Below, piece after piece: positions 47,658-59,195 of a stretch of 64,000 bases of DNA. Below the pieces are notes generated by a model that saw only the letters and a program-made list of their open reading frames with translations, was not told where the DNA came from and searched no databases. Source of the stretch: Eretmocerus hayati. Its lineage: Eukaryota > Arthropoda > Insecta > Hymenoptera > Aphelinidae. The position numbers were made by a program, and so were the translations under genes. Position 1 is the stretch's first letter. Every line of letters starts with the position of its first letter. The stretch is taken from NCBI GenBank assembly GCA_029851415.1, contig CM056744.1, positions 98,489,338-98,553,337 of the forward strand, given 5' to 3'.

Positions 47658-48398
47658 GTTTTTATGGCGAAAATAAAAAGCACGACGCGCAGACCGCAAG
47701 CGGTTGTACTTATGTACACAACCAGTGAACAATTGAATCTGCGTGGTTCTTTTCTTTATCGTTCGTTCAATTGCAGTTCACAACGACACGATTCTGATGA
47801 AAGGCGCCAAAAAGCGCACTGGTTGATCGAGGAATTCGAGGAAATTTCATGCGTTGCAACAAAATTGTATTATGATAACAACAAAAACGGACAAACATTT
47901 TGTGCAGGTTTGCACGTGAATTCCGCGGGACCGGGAAGCATGGTGGGGATTGAGAGAGATAGAGTTAGGGCGGGTCATACCGTCAAAATTCCGTTCCTTA
48001 TACGCACATCACCAATGTGTTCCGTTCCAGAATTCCGGATCTCGTTTCAGTTTCGACAAGTTTCATCATCAGCAATGGAAAAAGTTATTCAACAGACAAA
48101 TCCATCCTGTAAACTGTTCATCACAAATACGAAATGAAGATTATCCGATCTTCTTGGATCTGAAGAATGTTCGACTTGTACCCATAGTTGGACTTCTCCT
48201 TTCAATTATATTACAGTAATCGTTGATGAAACAAAATAACCACACATGGCAGTGCCACACATTACACATTATCACATTCCACCCTTGATGCTGAGGATCT
48301 TCCAAGTTCGGCTCGTCGTTGCAGACGACAATATTCATCGCCGTTCTGCATAATTCGGCGTGCACGTGTCTTTCTTCGTGGCTCTAATAAAGTCCTCG
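47658..48398. promoter_or_regulatory. Divergent RNF8/LRPPRC promoter region
   Basis: The two start codons lie about 740 bp apart, head to head, so this stretch must hold both 5' UTRs and both promoters. It has no TATA consensus at a useful distance. The plus-strand open frame at 47664-48137 is judged accidental. Confidence 0.55.
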
Positions 48399-48577
48399 AT
48401 GTTGCGTTCGTTGAAATTTGTTCAAAAACTCAACCTCGCCGTCGGCCCCCAGAGGTTAGCATCACACCGGGTCGCAATATCCAATCCAACCGAGACGAGG
48501 GTCTCATCCGGGTGTTATCACTGTCTCTACGATGATTCTGTGTCCGTTCCCTACATGAAAAATCATCAACACAGGCG
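48399..48577 (+). CDS. LRPPRC: LRPPRC exon 1 (mitochondrial presequence)
   Basis: ATG at 48399-48401 is the first in-frame ATG. The open frame upstream has only GTG. It encodes the presequence and a short linker, with donor AGGCG|GTTAGT, phase 2. Confidence 0.8.
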
Positions 48578-51500
48578 GTTAGTTGAGATTAAAAGTGAAA
48601 TAGAATAAGCTTAGTTTCTGTAACGTTGACCATAATTTGTAAATTTATTTGCTCTTAACAGAAATTATGTAACTCAAGTAGCCACTCAACAAATAGAGCC
48701 CATTCAAACTCGAAATAGATTTGGAGTGTTTGAAGGGATAGATAATCAGATTAAGCGCCATGGCAAAATATTTATTGACGATGTGCACACAGGACTGCAA
48801 ATTGCCAAACAGAGAGGTAATAGGAAATTTTTCATTGATATGTCTAAAGGTAAATTTTGTCAACATCATGTATTGAACATACAACCATAGCATGCAAATT
48901 TCATCTGCTTGTGGTTCATTATCGTTCATGATGTTAATAATTATACCTCTGTTCATTCTGTGGATTTCATCTAGGACTCAGACAAGAATCCAATTGGCTG
49001 TCAATAATTTAGCACTGATGTAAGCTCCAAAACTCTATCTCTCTTCAAATTTCCATTATAGGTAACCTTACCAGCTCTGAAGCTTTACTTCTTCTACGGG
49101 CGTGTGGTGACTATCTTATACAAGAATCAATTGAATGCAGGAGAGCTCTTACTGAAACTGTTTGGCAAACTATCAAGGATCTTGGTCAGATATGACAAAA
49201 CTTAGCCCTAACAATTCTTATTCTATGTGATACCATTCATAACTTAGAAACATCCATCATTGCAGGTACCTCAACTGATGCATTTCACTACAATGCATAC
49301 ATACTAGTCAATTTAGAAAATGAAACTGATTTTTCTCCAGTTGATATCTTGTTAGAAATGAAAGGAAAGGGTATAGAGCCAAATCGTGTCACATTTCAGA
49401 GATTGATCGATTACTATTGTGGTAAAGGTGATATAGCTGGTGCTACAAAGATCTTGGAGCACATGAATGAGAAAGGATTGCCATTGAATGAGAAGGTTTT
49501 TAGTTCCCTTATCAAGGGTCATTCAGTGTCAGGGTGCGTAAGAAATTTCTCTGCATCAAAATTCCATAATTTATCTTAATGTTGAAAAACTGATGGATTC
49601 ATTGATCAATAGGGACCACTCAAGTGCCATGAAAATCTTGGAAATCATGAGTAACGCTGGTGTGGAGCCTACTTCAATTACATATACTTCTATCTTATGT
49701 GCTCATGCCAGAATTGGGAATATTGAATCCATAAAACAAGTTAAGCAGGACTGTCAACACAAAGATATCATCTTCTCAGATGAAGAAATCCTAGAAGTCG
49801 TCTATGTTCTTGCAATCAATAAATTTTCTGATTTGATGGACCAGGTAATTCCATTGCTGGAGCATATACCTGTTAAAATCTCTATTATGTAATGAAATGA
49901 GTTATTTTGTTTCTCAATAGGTGATCACAATCTTATCGAGTGAACAATTCCACCCCAACACAAGTGCTTCGTCTTCGTATCTTAGTAAATTAATACATAG
50001 AGACGATGTAGAAGCAGCGTACAAACTCTATAAGCTTGTACCTACATCAGGACCAGATTCCCCAGAATCTTACTTCATTAGGAGATTAGTAGCCGGCACA
50101 AAAGTGAGTCTCATTACAAACTTTAACCAAACTCCTGCAATAATTTATGTTTCTCATTAAAGTATTGCTTTTTTTTACACTTATTTAAAGAAGGCTCGAT
50201 GATGATGAAACTGTATAACAACTTAGTCCTTTGAAGGAGTATACCGAATACCACCATCTTCTCATGAGTTAGAAAAAAATAATTGTGTTTCACAAATATC
50301 AACATCAGCTCCCTTACAATGGAAGGAGTGCGTGAAAGATGGGCATAATTACAATAGGGTCATTTTGAGAAGATCGATGGGAACTTGATCGAATTTACCA
50401 GGAGCATGATTTGGTAGAACAGCCTAGCTTACTTCAGAGAGGATGGCATCCTCGAAATATCTGCACAAGTATTAGAGGATTAGAGTCACTTCCATCGATA
50501 TCACAGTCATTTGAAATTTGTGTTTATTCCCTTTCCCCGAATCGCGGTCGAATTAAGCCCTGCACCTGCTGCACGGAAAGTTGAATCAAATTCCAAAATC
50601 AAATCTGATCACTCACAAAATTTACGAGGACGCTTATGGGTACCTACTAATTGATACTTGGTAGCGGGGAAGTTGTTCGAAGCATGCTCAGGAGCTTTGT
50701 TCTCGCGAGGAGCTCAATATGGATGCCCAAAAATATGGGAAGTTTATAGTCACTATATCAATGTCCAAGGACTTACTTTGGATGTAGTAGAATATGTTCT
50801 CATAGTTCAAACCCATAAAAATGAGTTTCCGTTACGATGACAATTGGAAAAAAAAATTTTCATCGATCGTCACGCTCTTCCTCCTAATCGCGCCGAACTT
50901 AAGGCCCTTTCGAATTTGGTCCCACTGACTTTTTTTGCAGTTAGACCCTTTTTCCATATTCCCAAGGAGTCATCAAAGTACTTGCGCCCTTTCCAAATTT
51001 TTTTTAATGCAGTTACGCCTTTTTTGGAATTCACACCGAAGTCAATACTTGGAGGTTCTCGAGTGATTTTTTTTTTTTCATTTTTGTGGATTGAAACAAG
51101 AAGTTTTCCACAGTTTTCTCGTCCATAATTTCTTTCCCCAAGATGAGGCTATCTTATTGATTTCACCAAAACATCAAAAATTGAGTCCGTTCTGCCGTAT
51201 TAGGACCACGATCTTATAAGATCGTGATGAGGACCATAACTTTGAACAGCTTTGAACGATTTTGATTTCACGAGAAACAATTTGAAAGGGAACTCGAAAA
51301 CCTATAGACTAACTCTTGGTGGAATCTCTTTAGACTTTTTTTTAGTAACTCCGGGCTGAATTACAAATAAAAATCAAAAATAAATAATTTGTGATCCGTA
51401 TGATTCGCTTGTATGTGACTCTTTAACCTCTATTCTATCACCTTTCGACGACCCCTAGGCTAGGGCTTTCTTTATTCTCAAAAAAAATCTTGAAGAACTT

Positions 51501-54246
51501 GGAGAAGGCGTTTTTCCTGTATAAACTTCCCCATACAGAAGTTCGCAACCCACTTCATTGTCTCTTTCTAGGATCATTTTGCGAGTCATTTTGAGTGTAA
51601 CAAATGCTCAAACACGTAAAAAAATCTCAAGAAAATTTCGTATGAATAATCTGCAGAAGATGCACTCGTAGAAGATGATAATTACGTAGATACGTATATA
51701 GAAAAAAGCATATGCGCTATTTTTTACGTCTCTGGAACTACTTTGAACCGATAACTGGTTCGTTTTCGCGAAGAGCATCTTTTCCCGAAGTTGATCCGGA
51801 GTAGTTGGACTGGGATGGCTGGTGTAGAACGAAAAATCAGATTCCTAGGTATCGAATCTGTGAGCCGAGGCTAGCTATAAAATCCATCCAACATTCGAAT
51901 GCGCACATCTCTGATTCTATTGCATCGAATTGACTCCAACAAGTTATGATTTTGAAGGTAAACAAATCGGTCATCGATTAAAGACTGATTTTGAGTCCTC
52001 AAATCCACGTGCGTGTGCAAAAAATAGACATGTAACGAATCATGACTCAACACACTCTAAATGAATTCGAGTAAAAATTTCACTTGAAGCTGAGTTACGA
52101 AAGTTTTCACTCAAATTCTTTTAGAGAGATTCTGTGCGATTTTTGTCAACTGATCGTGTATTTTTTGTGCTAAAAGTGGACGGGGTCTATAATGAACTAT
52201 ATATAGGGATCATTCGAATTCTGTAAGGATGGAGAGTAGTTTCGCATTGGTGAAAAATTCAGGGTGAAGGTTTGCACGGTGACAACTCAACGGATTTTGG
52301 TAACTAAAATCTAATAATTCCCGGCTATATAGAATATCCGTTCAGTCTATAACCCCTGACTTCTAATATCAACGATTTTGAGTGGTGCGACTCACTACAG
52401 GATGGAAGACACTTATTACACTGAGAAAAACTAGTGTGGAGACATGAAAATTTGGAAAAAGAGCGTAACTCGCGTAATTTTATGAACAAAAGGGGGTAAT
52501 GGCGATTACGCCCCTTCACCAAATCGCTGAAAGGGCTTAATGGCATTTAAGCCTTTTTCGAAATCTCCAAGCGTGTAAACGCTTTTTTCAAAATGGATTT
52601 CGTGGTTGTGAGAGAATATCCTCTTAGACGGCTCAGAAAGTAAAAAAGCGGAAAAAGGGCCTAACCGGCATAAGCCTCTCTTCCACAGAGACCCTCAATC
52701 ATTCAAAGTCAATTCTAGAACCATGATGGTTATTTCTACCAATTCCTTGCCACTTCTGATAGAGATGAAATTGCCAAAGAAGGTACTTTGGATGTTCAGT
52801 AGGTTAATTAATTATCTTCCAATGTAGACAGAGATTGAGGTTGAGATCTCACACAACAGTTTAGGAACCACTTCATCCATTTGTAAGGTACTCTCCCATT
52901 CGAAATCAAATTTCGAGAGAGCTTAAAATGAAATACATTTCTTTGGTTGGGTTTGCGAGATTAATTACTGTTTACATTGCCTCAAGTCTGTACTTACTTT
53001 AGAGAACTCTTTAGTTGTTGTGCTTGAATGCATATCCTATTCCAATATGGAGAATTTTGAATGAGTTAATACTGAAATTTCAGGATGTCAAAAAGGTAAT
53101 CTCATACTGCAAACTCATGAGTAGCGGAAATCAAAATGATTTATTGAGCCTTGCAATTTACACTGCCTTTAAAAAAGATCGACATTTTTTGGCTTTTCCA
53201 TTACTCGAAGCTTTGAAAGAATCCGGTGGAATAATAAGAGAACATTACTTTCTGCCAATATTTGTTTCCTGTAGAAAAAATGGTGATATGAAAGGTAAGT
53301 GTAAAATAAAATGGTTGCTGTACACTCAGTTTTTTGCCATAATTTTTCTTGTTTATAGGGATAAATGAAACTTTGCGGCTCATGATATCAAAATATAAAA
53401 TTAATCCAAGTTCAAACACTATCCAAGAATATGTTGTCCCTCATATAACTGAAGATCTCAAGCAGAAGAGACAGATCCTACTAGACACTGGAATTTCAAA
53501 ACCAGTGACAGACACTGCATTGTTGTGTTACTCATTAGAATCGAATAGGTTCAAGGAAGCTGCGAATTTCAGTAAGCATTTACAATCGATTTTGCTCTTT
53601 GCCTTAGCAGAACTCAGTTTTCATATCTCTCAACAACTTGGACAATTTAATACTACTTACATCCTTCTGATTGTTTTAGTTGCATCAATCAATACAGTTT
53701 GCTATGCGGACAAATTACTTTATTATCTCAGGATTCATTTTCAAAAAAACCAGGATGTGAAATCGCTTGTTGAGATAGTTCACCATCAATTCTCGGCCCG
53801 CGCAATTGAGAGTACTGTAACGAAAGAGGTACTCGCTAGTGAAGATGATAGACGATACTCGGCTACCCATTTTTCTGGTGCAGTCTTGCAATCGATTCTC
53901 CGTAAACTTTCTAAAAACGAAGAAAGTACCGTCTCCGCTGTAAGTGTTCTTCAGACGTTATTATCGATTGAAAAACAAGCTTTACACAGTGCGTCTCGCC
54001 GTGTACAGCGGCATATGCACATAATATACTATTCCATTTCGTAACACATAATGTAAACCATCATGATTTTAGATTCTGAACGGATTTGTTGAGAAAGGGA
54101 TGAGAATTGATTCATTGTTTGGAGAAGCTATCAAACGTCGAATGGAAGATGAAGGTTTCGATCAGGCTCTGATTGACTTAGTATCGAAGTTGATGTCTGA
54201 CAATTTGACCCTAATACTCTATCCTTTAAGAGAGGAAACACTTCAG
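48399..54246 (+). CDS. LRPPRC: LRPPRC-type mitochondrial PPR protein (5' part; continues past window)
   Basis: Ten phase-consistent exons encode 666 residues: 48399-48577, 48662-48816, 49062-49184, 49266-49533, 49613-49844, 49921-50103, 53084-53294, 53359-53571, 53680-53939 and 54073-54246. The first 25 or so residues (MLRSLKFVQKLNLAVGPQRL) are basic and free of acidic residues, a mitochondrial presequence. PPR helical pairs run from about residue 165, with the hallmark GIEPNRVTFQRLIDYYCGKG and GVEPTSITYTSILCAHARIG. LRPPRC (fly bsf) stabilises and helps polyadenylate mitochondrial mRNAs with SLIRP. Family proteins are about 1,300-1,400 residues, so roughly half is present. The last exon ends at a GTAAGA donor and no further exon is visible to 64000. 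Confidence 0.9.
48662..48816 (+). CDS. LRPPRC: LRPPRC exon 2
   Basis: The acceptor is GCTCTTAACAG and the donor is GAGAG|GTAATA. It encodes NYVTQVATQQIEPIQTRNRF and GKIFIDDVHTGLQIAKQR, a helical region before the PPR array. Confidence 0.82.
49062..49184 (+). CDS. LRPPRC: LRPPRC exon 3
   Basis: The acceptor is TCCATTATAG and the donor is CTTG|GTCAGA. The segment ALLLLRACGDYLIQES with RRALTETVWQTIKDL matches the first conserved block of LRPPRC proteins as I know it. Confidence 0.85.
49266..49533 (+). CDS. LRPPRC: LRPPRC exon 4 (PPR repeats)
   Basis: The acceptor is TCATTGCAG and the donor is CAGG|GTGCGT. It carries two PPR units, including FHYNAYILVNLENE and MKGKGIEPNRVTFQRLIDYY. Confidence 0.88.
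49613..49844 (+). CDS. LRPPRC: LRPPRC exon 5 (PPR repeats)
   Basis: The acceptor is GATCAATAG and the donor is GACCAG|GTAATT, phase 0. It includes AMKILEIMSNAGVEPTSITY and the following helix pair. Confidence 0.88.
49921..50103 (+). CDS. LRPPRC: LRPPRC exon 6
   Basis: The acceptor is TTCTCAATAG and the donor is ACAAAA|GTGAGT, phase 0. It reads VITILSSEQFHPNTSASSSY and ends FIRRLVAGTK. Confidence 0.85.
50104..53083. other. 2.98-kb LRPPRC intron filled with repeat DNA
   Basis: Most other internal introns of this gene are 64-250 bp. This one holds a diverged single-arm relative of the 56.5-58.6 kb palindrome (about 51165-52050) and repeated AC/TTACGCC-type blocks on both sides of it (50870-51030, 52450-52680). 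Confidence 0.6.
51165..52050 (+). repeat. Diverged single-arm copy of the 2-kb palindrome family
   Basis: Blocks align in order with 56700-57535, for example CAAAAATTGAGTCCGTTCTG against CAAAAATTGAATCTATCCTA, AGTGTAACAAATGCTCA against AGTGTAACAGATGCTCA, and GGTATCGAATCTGTGAGCC against GGTATCAAATCCGTGAGCC. No inverted partner follows. It is clearly older than the palindromic copy. Confidence 0.65.
53084..53294 (+). CDS. LRPPRC: LRPPRC exon 7
   Basis: The acceptor is GAAATTTCAG and the donor is AAAG|GTAAGT. It encodes DVKKVISYCKLMSSGNQNDL and a helical stretch ending SCRKNGDMK. Confidence 0.82.
53359..53571 (+). CDS. LRPPRC: LRPPRC exon 8
   Basis: The acceptor is CTTGTTTATAG and the donor is TTTCA|GTAAGC. 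It encodes INETLRLMISKYKINPSSNT and ends NRFKEAANF. The following 108-nt intron is stop-free and in frame. Confidence 0.8.
53680..53939 (+). CDS. LRPPRC: LRPPRC exon 9
   Basis: The acceptor is TGATTGTTTTAG and the donor is TCCGCT|GTAAGT. It encodes SINTVCYADKLLYYLRIHFQ and later SGAVLQSILRKLSKNEES. Confidence 0.8.
54073..54246 (+). CDS. LRPPRC: LRPPRC exon 10, last in window
   Basis: The acceptor is ATGATTTTAG and the donor is CTTCAG|GTAAGA, phase 0. It encodes ILNGFVEKGMRIDSLFGEAI and ends LREETLQ. Read-through would hit a stop within a few codons. Confidence 0.82.
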
Positions 54247-54981
54247 GTAAGAAAATAGTTTGAATATACCCCTTAGGCGGTTCGAGTGCGCAATGGTATA
54301 TTAAATTTGGGATAGCATCAATCCCAAACAATTTATGAGAGTTTAATTCTGGCAAAATGAGTTGTAGGAAAAACTTTATGCCAATGTATGATCATCAAGC
54401 TTCCCGTGCAACCATAACTAATCGTCTTAATAGCTGGGAACTGTAATTTAAAACAGATGTTACTGATAGGTGTCAGGCAGTCTTTCAATCCCTAGTATGT
54501 CATCAACTTAGAATATATAATGTGTACGGAGTTCCGGAAAACGCATCTTTTTACGTATTTGTTTTGTAGAGGTAATCGTTTTCCGCACGAGGTACATAAG
54601 CTATTTTATCGCCTGAGTACGGAAAAAGCGTTTATCCGTCTGCGTAGACCGACGGAAACATGATATTCCCGTAAGGAAGACGAGAAAATACCGTTGCCTG
54701 AATCTATATAAAATGGATCGTCGAGAATGATTGACATCAGTAATTGCCTCGGCGAAGTAATATATGATTCTAGAAACAAAATGAAGAGACGCGTGTTTTT
54801 TTGTTTCGTCCGAAACAGATTCTGTTGAAGGTGGTGCGAATTTTGAGCTAGAAGGTGATATTGTCCAAAATATGCCTCGTGAAAATCATTAAAATTGTAA
54901 CTACTCGCTAGCCAGTCAAAATAATATCACATAAATGTTGTTGCGCATCTTGAGTGCGTGATCGTACAACAATCTTCACCT

Positions 54982-55640
54982 GTATATTTATTTATTTATT
55001 TATCTATTTATTCATTTCTATAAACAGCCATTACTGCCCAAATACAAAATTTTCACATTTATTGAATTTCACTAGATAGGTGCAAAAAAATGAAAATAAA
55101 AAAAAAGATTTAAAACAAGATCAACCTAATCAATAACTACTCAAAAAAATAAATAAAGAAACTTTCTAAGGATAAACAACATTCAATATAACTCAATTCC
55201 CTTAAGGATGATACTTCAAAACAGCTGCTTTGACAGAGCTTTTGAAAACTGAATTACCAGAAATAGATTGTAGATCAGAACTCAAATGATTCCATTCTCT
55301 TACGCATCTATTTAACGGAGAATCAAATAGAATCTTCGACCTAGCAAAAATACTATCAATTGCTTGTGAACACCTCAAATTATATCTAGTGACATGATCT
55401 TTTACATTTCGGTCTAACGTCAGGAATATGGAGATCATCCTTCAGAATTAGATACATCAACGTCAAATCATCATATTGAAACTGGGATGATATCGTTGGT
55501 ACTTTGAATAGATTTGAAATTTCAGCATAATCATGATCAAATTTATTGAATTTTATTCTTAGCATAATTATAACACGCCAATAGGTCGAGGAATCGATTC
55601 TTCATAAAATTGATAACATTCTGGTTTTTCGCTGAATTCC
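54982..55640 (-). mobile_element. Degraded LINE (non-LTR retrotransposon) 3' end
   Basis: Minus-strand frames resemble the C-terminal end of Jockey/RTE-type reverse transcriptases: DHDYAEISNLFKVPTISSQF upstream, then after a frameshift near 55430 VTRYNLRCSQAIDSIFARSK and NRCVREWNHLSSDL. The 3' tail is an (AAATA)n-type run (54982-55012), as LINE tails often are. It is a 5'-truncated, inactive fragment. Confidence 0.6.
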
Positions 55641-56541
55641 TTATGAAAGTGGTTTTGCACATGAGGAATAAAGTAAAAGTGATTGGATCTGCAGGTTATG
55701 CTGAAGTCGAGTAAGAAAAAGACAACTCGAGAAAAATAGTTTCAATATTGCGAACAGTAACAGAGCTGAACTGCTATCATTTTTCCAAACAGAATCATTA
55801 TGAGAGGTATCTAAATCATCCAAAATTTACATAGATCTACTCTTATGATACTTATGATGCTCGTATCTGCTTTAATAAATTCTAAAAGTCTTATCTGACT
55901 CAGACGAATGAAGTAACGCCGTCTTCATCTCTTGTAATCATTGTGCATATGGGTAGTTTCTCGGAAATTTCGATATTTGGGATGACATTCGAGAATACCC
56001 ACTGCAACGATTAGTTCGATGCTGGTGCAAAAAATATACGTGTAACAGCGGATACGAGGAAAGCCCAGAAATTTTTGACTTTTGGCGTCTCAAAGTGGAA
56101 ATATTGAAAAATGCTGTGTATATCTCTAAAATTTTTTATACAACTTCTTTGGGGGCTATCAAAACAAAACCTCTCATGTGGATCATCTGAAAAAATTCGC
56201 TAAACTACTTACAGAAGAAAGTCTTGCGCCACATTTTGGGATTTTTGGAAAATTCGTTTGTAAATTTTCATGACTAGAATCGCATGATGGTGATGGTGTA
56301 TTCCAAAAATACACCAAATGTTGGAAAGCCTCGGAAAAATTTCTTTCGTGGCGAATGACAAAATGGAATAAGTTTTTCGAGTTTCTCAACTCTAAGACTG
56401 AAGAACTATGACTTTTCAAGATACTCTTGAGAATTACAGGACAAATGGTTAGCTTACATTTTTCACTAATATCGATTGATATGAGTAGTCCCGGTCAGCT
56501 CGGTACTTTGTGGGAACTTCTTCGGTAGAGTAAGAGTCACA

Positions 56542-58605
56542 GAGTACGTCCATGTCAAATTCAAACGGTTTCTGCAGCTATTTTTTTAAAATTCCCATAC
56601 CATTTATTTTCGACGTGGGGTACCCAAATAAGATGTTTCCTATAGTTTGTAGGTCCAAAAAAATTTTTTTGTCTCAGATAGGCCTACAAGAGTGATTTTA
56701 CCGAAAAATCAAAAATTGAATCTATCCTACCGTATTTTGCTCGTAACTTTTGATTGCTTTGACCAATTTGGATTTTCCAAAAAGCATTTGAAAGGTGACT
56801 TCAAAAGCTATCGATTAACCACTAGTAAAACCTCTCCCAGTTGTTTTTTGAACATCCGAAAGCTGAAATACTCAAAAATCACTGTTTGGCTCATAACTTT
56901 TTTGACGTATATTTTGATTTTTTTTATTTCATTTTTTTTCGATTTGAATAGTGATAAACTACCTGCAAAGAATTTTTCAGCCATTATTTTTACTTTTGGG
57001 GCCTCCTAGAGCTGTTTAAGTGCGCAAAACCATCTCAAAAATTCGAAAAATGCGTTTTTACCTCGTTCAACTTTCTCGGGCGAACTCGCAACTAATTCCA
57101 TTGTGTTTGCAAGACTGTTTTACCTCAGAAATGACTGTTCTGAGTATTTTTTTAGTGTAACAGATGCTCAGATTCGTAGAAATTTATTTCAAAAGCAAAT
57201 TTTTATTCAATAATTAGCATCTCCTGCGCATGCGTTGTTCTCTACGTCTCTGAAAATGTTTCCAATCGATAGCTGGTTCAATTTCCTTCAAAAAAACCTC
57301 TTGCTGAAGTCAATTTCATGCAGTAGAACCGGAGCTACAGCTGTCAAACTAAAAAGAAATGTCTCAGGTATCAAATCCGTGAGCCTGGAGAAAGATTGTC
57401 GGTCTCGTCTGCCGGTTGAAGCGTGTATTTCCGCTTCTACTCCATCAAATTAACTTCAACAAGGGGTCATTTTGAAGGAAATTGAGTCAGCTACCGATTC
57501 AAATTAGTTTTGAAGCTCTAAAGTCATTTCCATGCACGAGAAATTCGAATCTAACGAATCATTGCCAGCAATTTTTTCTGACTCTGATCAGACGATCGTG
57601 AAGTTTCTGCGCAGGCAAATGATTTTGGTGCTTCAAAAACGATTCAGATCGGTAGCTGACTCAATTTCCTTCAAAATGACCCCTTGTTGAAGTTGATTTG
57701 ATGGAGTAGAAGCGGAAATACACGCTTCAACCGGCAGACGAGACCGACAATCTTTCTCCAGGCTCACGGATTTGATACCTGAGACATTTCTTTTTAGTTT
57801 GACAGCTGTAGCTCCGGTTCTACTGCATGAAATTGACTTCAGCAAGAGGTTTTTTTGAAGGAAATTGAACCAGCTATCGATTGGAAACATTTTCAGAGAC
57901 GTAGAGAACAACGCATGCGCAGGAGATGCTAATTATTGAATAAAAATTTGCTTTTGAAATAAATTTCTACGAATCTGAGCATCTGTTACACTAAAAAAAT
58001 ACTCAGAACAGTCATTTCTGAGGTAAAACAGTCTTGCAAACACAATGGAATTAGTTGCGAGTTCGCCCGAGAAAGTTGAACGAGGTAAAAACGCATTTTT
58101 CGAGTTTTTGAGATAGTTTTGCGCACTTAAACAGCTCTAGGAGGCCCCAAAAGTAAAAATAATGGCTGGAAAATTTTTTTGCAGGTAGTTTATCACTATT
58201 CAAATCGAAAAAAAATGAAATAAAAAAAATCAAAATATACGTCAAAAAAGTTATGAGCCAAACAGTGATTTTTGAGTATTTCAGCTTTCGGATGTTCAAA
58301 AAACAACTGGGAGAGGTTTTACTAGTAGTTAATCGATAGCTTTTGAAGTCACCTTTCAAATGCTTTTTGGAAAATCCAAATTGGTCGAAGCAATCAAAAG
58401 TTACGAGCAAAATACGGTAGGATAGATTCAATTTTTGATTTTTAGGTAAAATCACTCTTGTAGGCCTATCTGAGACAAAAAAATATTTTTGGACCTACAA
58501 ACTATAGGAAACATCTTATTTTGGTACCCCACGTCGAAAAAAAGTGGTATGGGAATTTTAAAAAAATAGCTGCAGAAACCGTTTGAATTTGACATGGACG
58601 TACTC
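56542..58605. mobile_element. 2.06-kb palindromic element with CACA target duplication
   Basis: The ends GAGTACGTCCATG and CATGGACGTACTC are each directly flanked by CACA. The arms (about 56542-57505 and 57640-58605) are so alike that frames of 90 or more codons read almost identically from each. The spacer of about 135 bases contains a small TGATCAGACGATC region. No transposase frame is present. Confidence 0.8.
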
Positions 58606-59046
58606 CACAGTGATATGATACGTGAAAATCCGAAATGTAAAATACATTCACTATAAATACTCATAACTAAGATAACTTTTGCATACTGAATACACTCACG
58701 ATCAAAGCCGATCTTGAGTTTCCAACAAATATCCCTATCAAATCTCATGATAGAAATATCAAAGACGATTCTAGTAATTTTTATATGAATGCGGAATGTC
58801 TCTGAACCCGTAGAAAAATGTTCTATAACGTTCCGAGACGACTCCGTCTATGTAAAATTTTTAATCTGAGCGTAGCGAAGTGGATATGGTTTCCTGGTAC
58901 TATTATCTACTATTTCTCGGTATTTTGTAGTGCATCCGTTGGTTACAGCAAGTGTATACCGCCGAGGACGGTATAAATATACCATGAGTAACACTAACTA
59001 ATTTTTCTAGGGTTGAACGCGATCCCTTGATTTTTCCATTGATGTC

Positions 59047-59195
59047 CACTCGGGAGGAAGGTGAACTGCAGTGCATCGAGATCTACTGTCTCACTCCCAC
59101 TCATACGTTATGGTACCCTAACCTATGAGTGCGAGTGCGACAGTAGATCTCGATGCACCGCAGTTTACCGTATGAGTTTACCTTCATCCCGAGTG
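59047..59195. repeat. 149-bp palindrome
   Basis: CACTCGGG to CCCGAGTG at the ends. The inner arms include TGCATCGAGATCTACTGTC and its complement around a central GTTATGGTACCCTA. Mismatches are few. Confidence 0.7.

Noticed and set aside
47664..48137. 157-codon plus-strand open frame between the two divergent genes
   Set aside because: It starts seven bases beyond the RNF8 ATG on the other strand, has no recognisable domain, biased composition or splice context, and lies in what must be promoter and leader sequence.
56692..58455. Matching open frames on both strands reading MILPKNQKLN and onward
   Set aside because: They mirror each other only because the arms of the palindrome are near-identical. 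No transposase or other family signature is visible.
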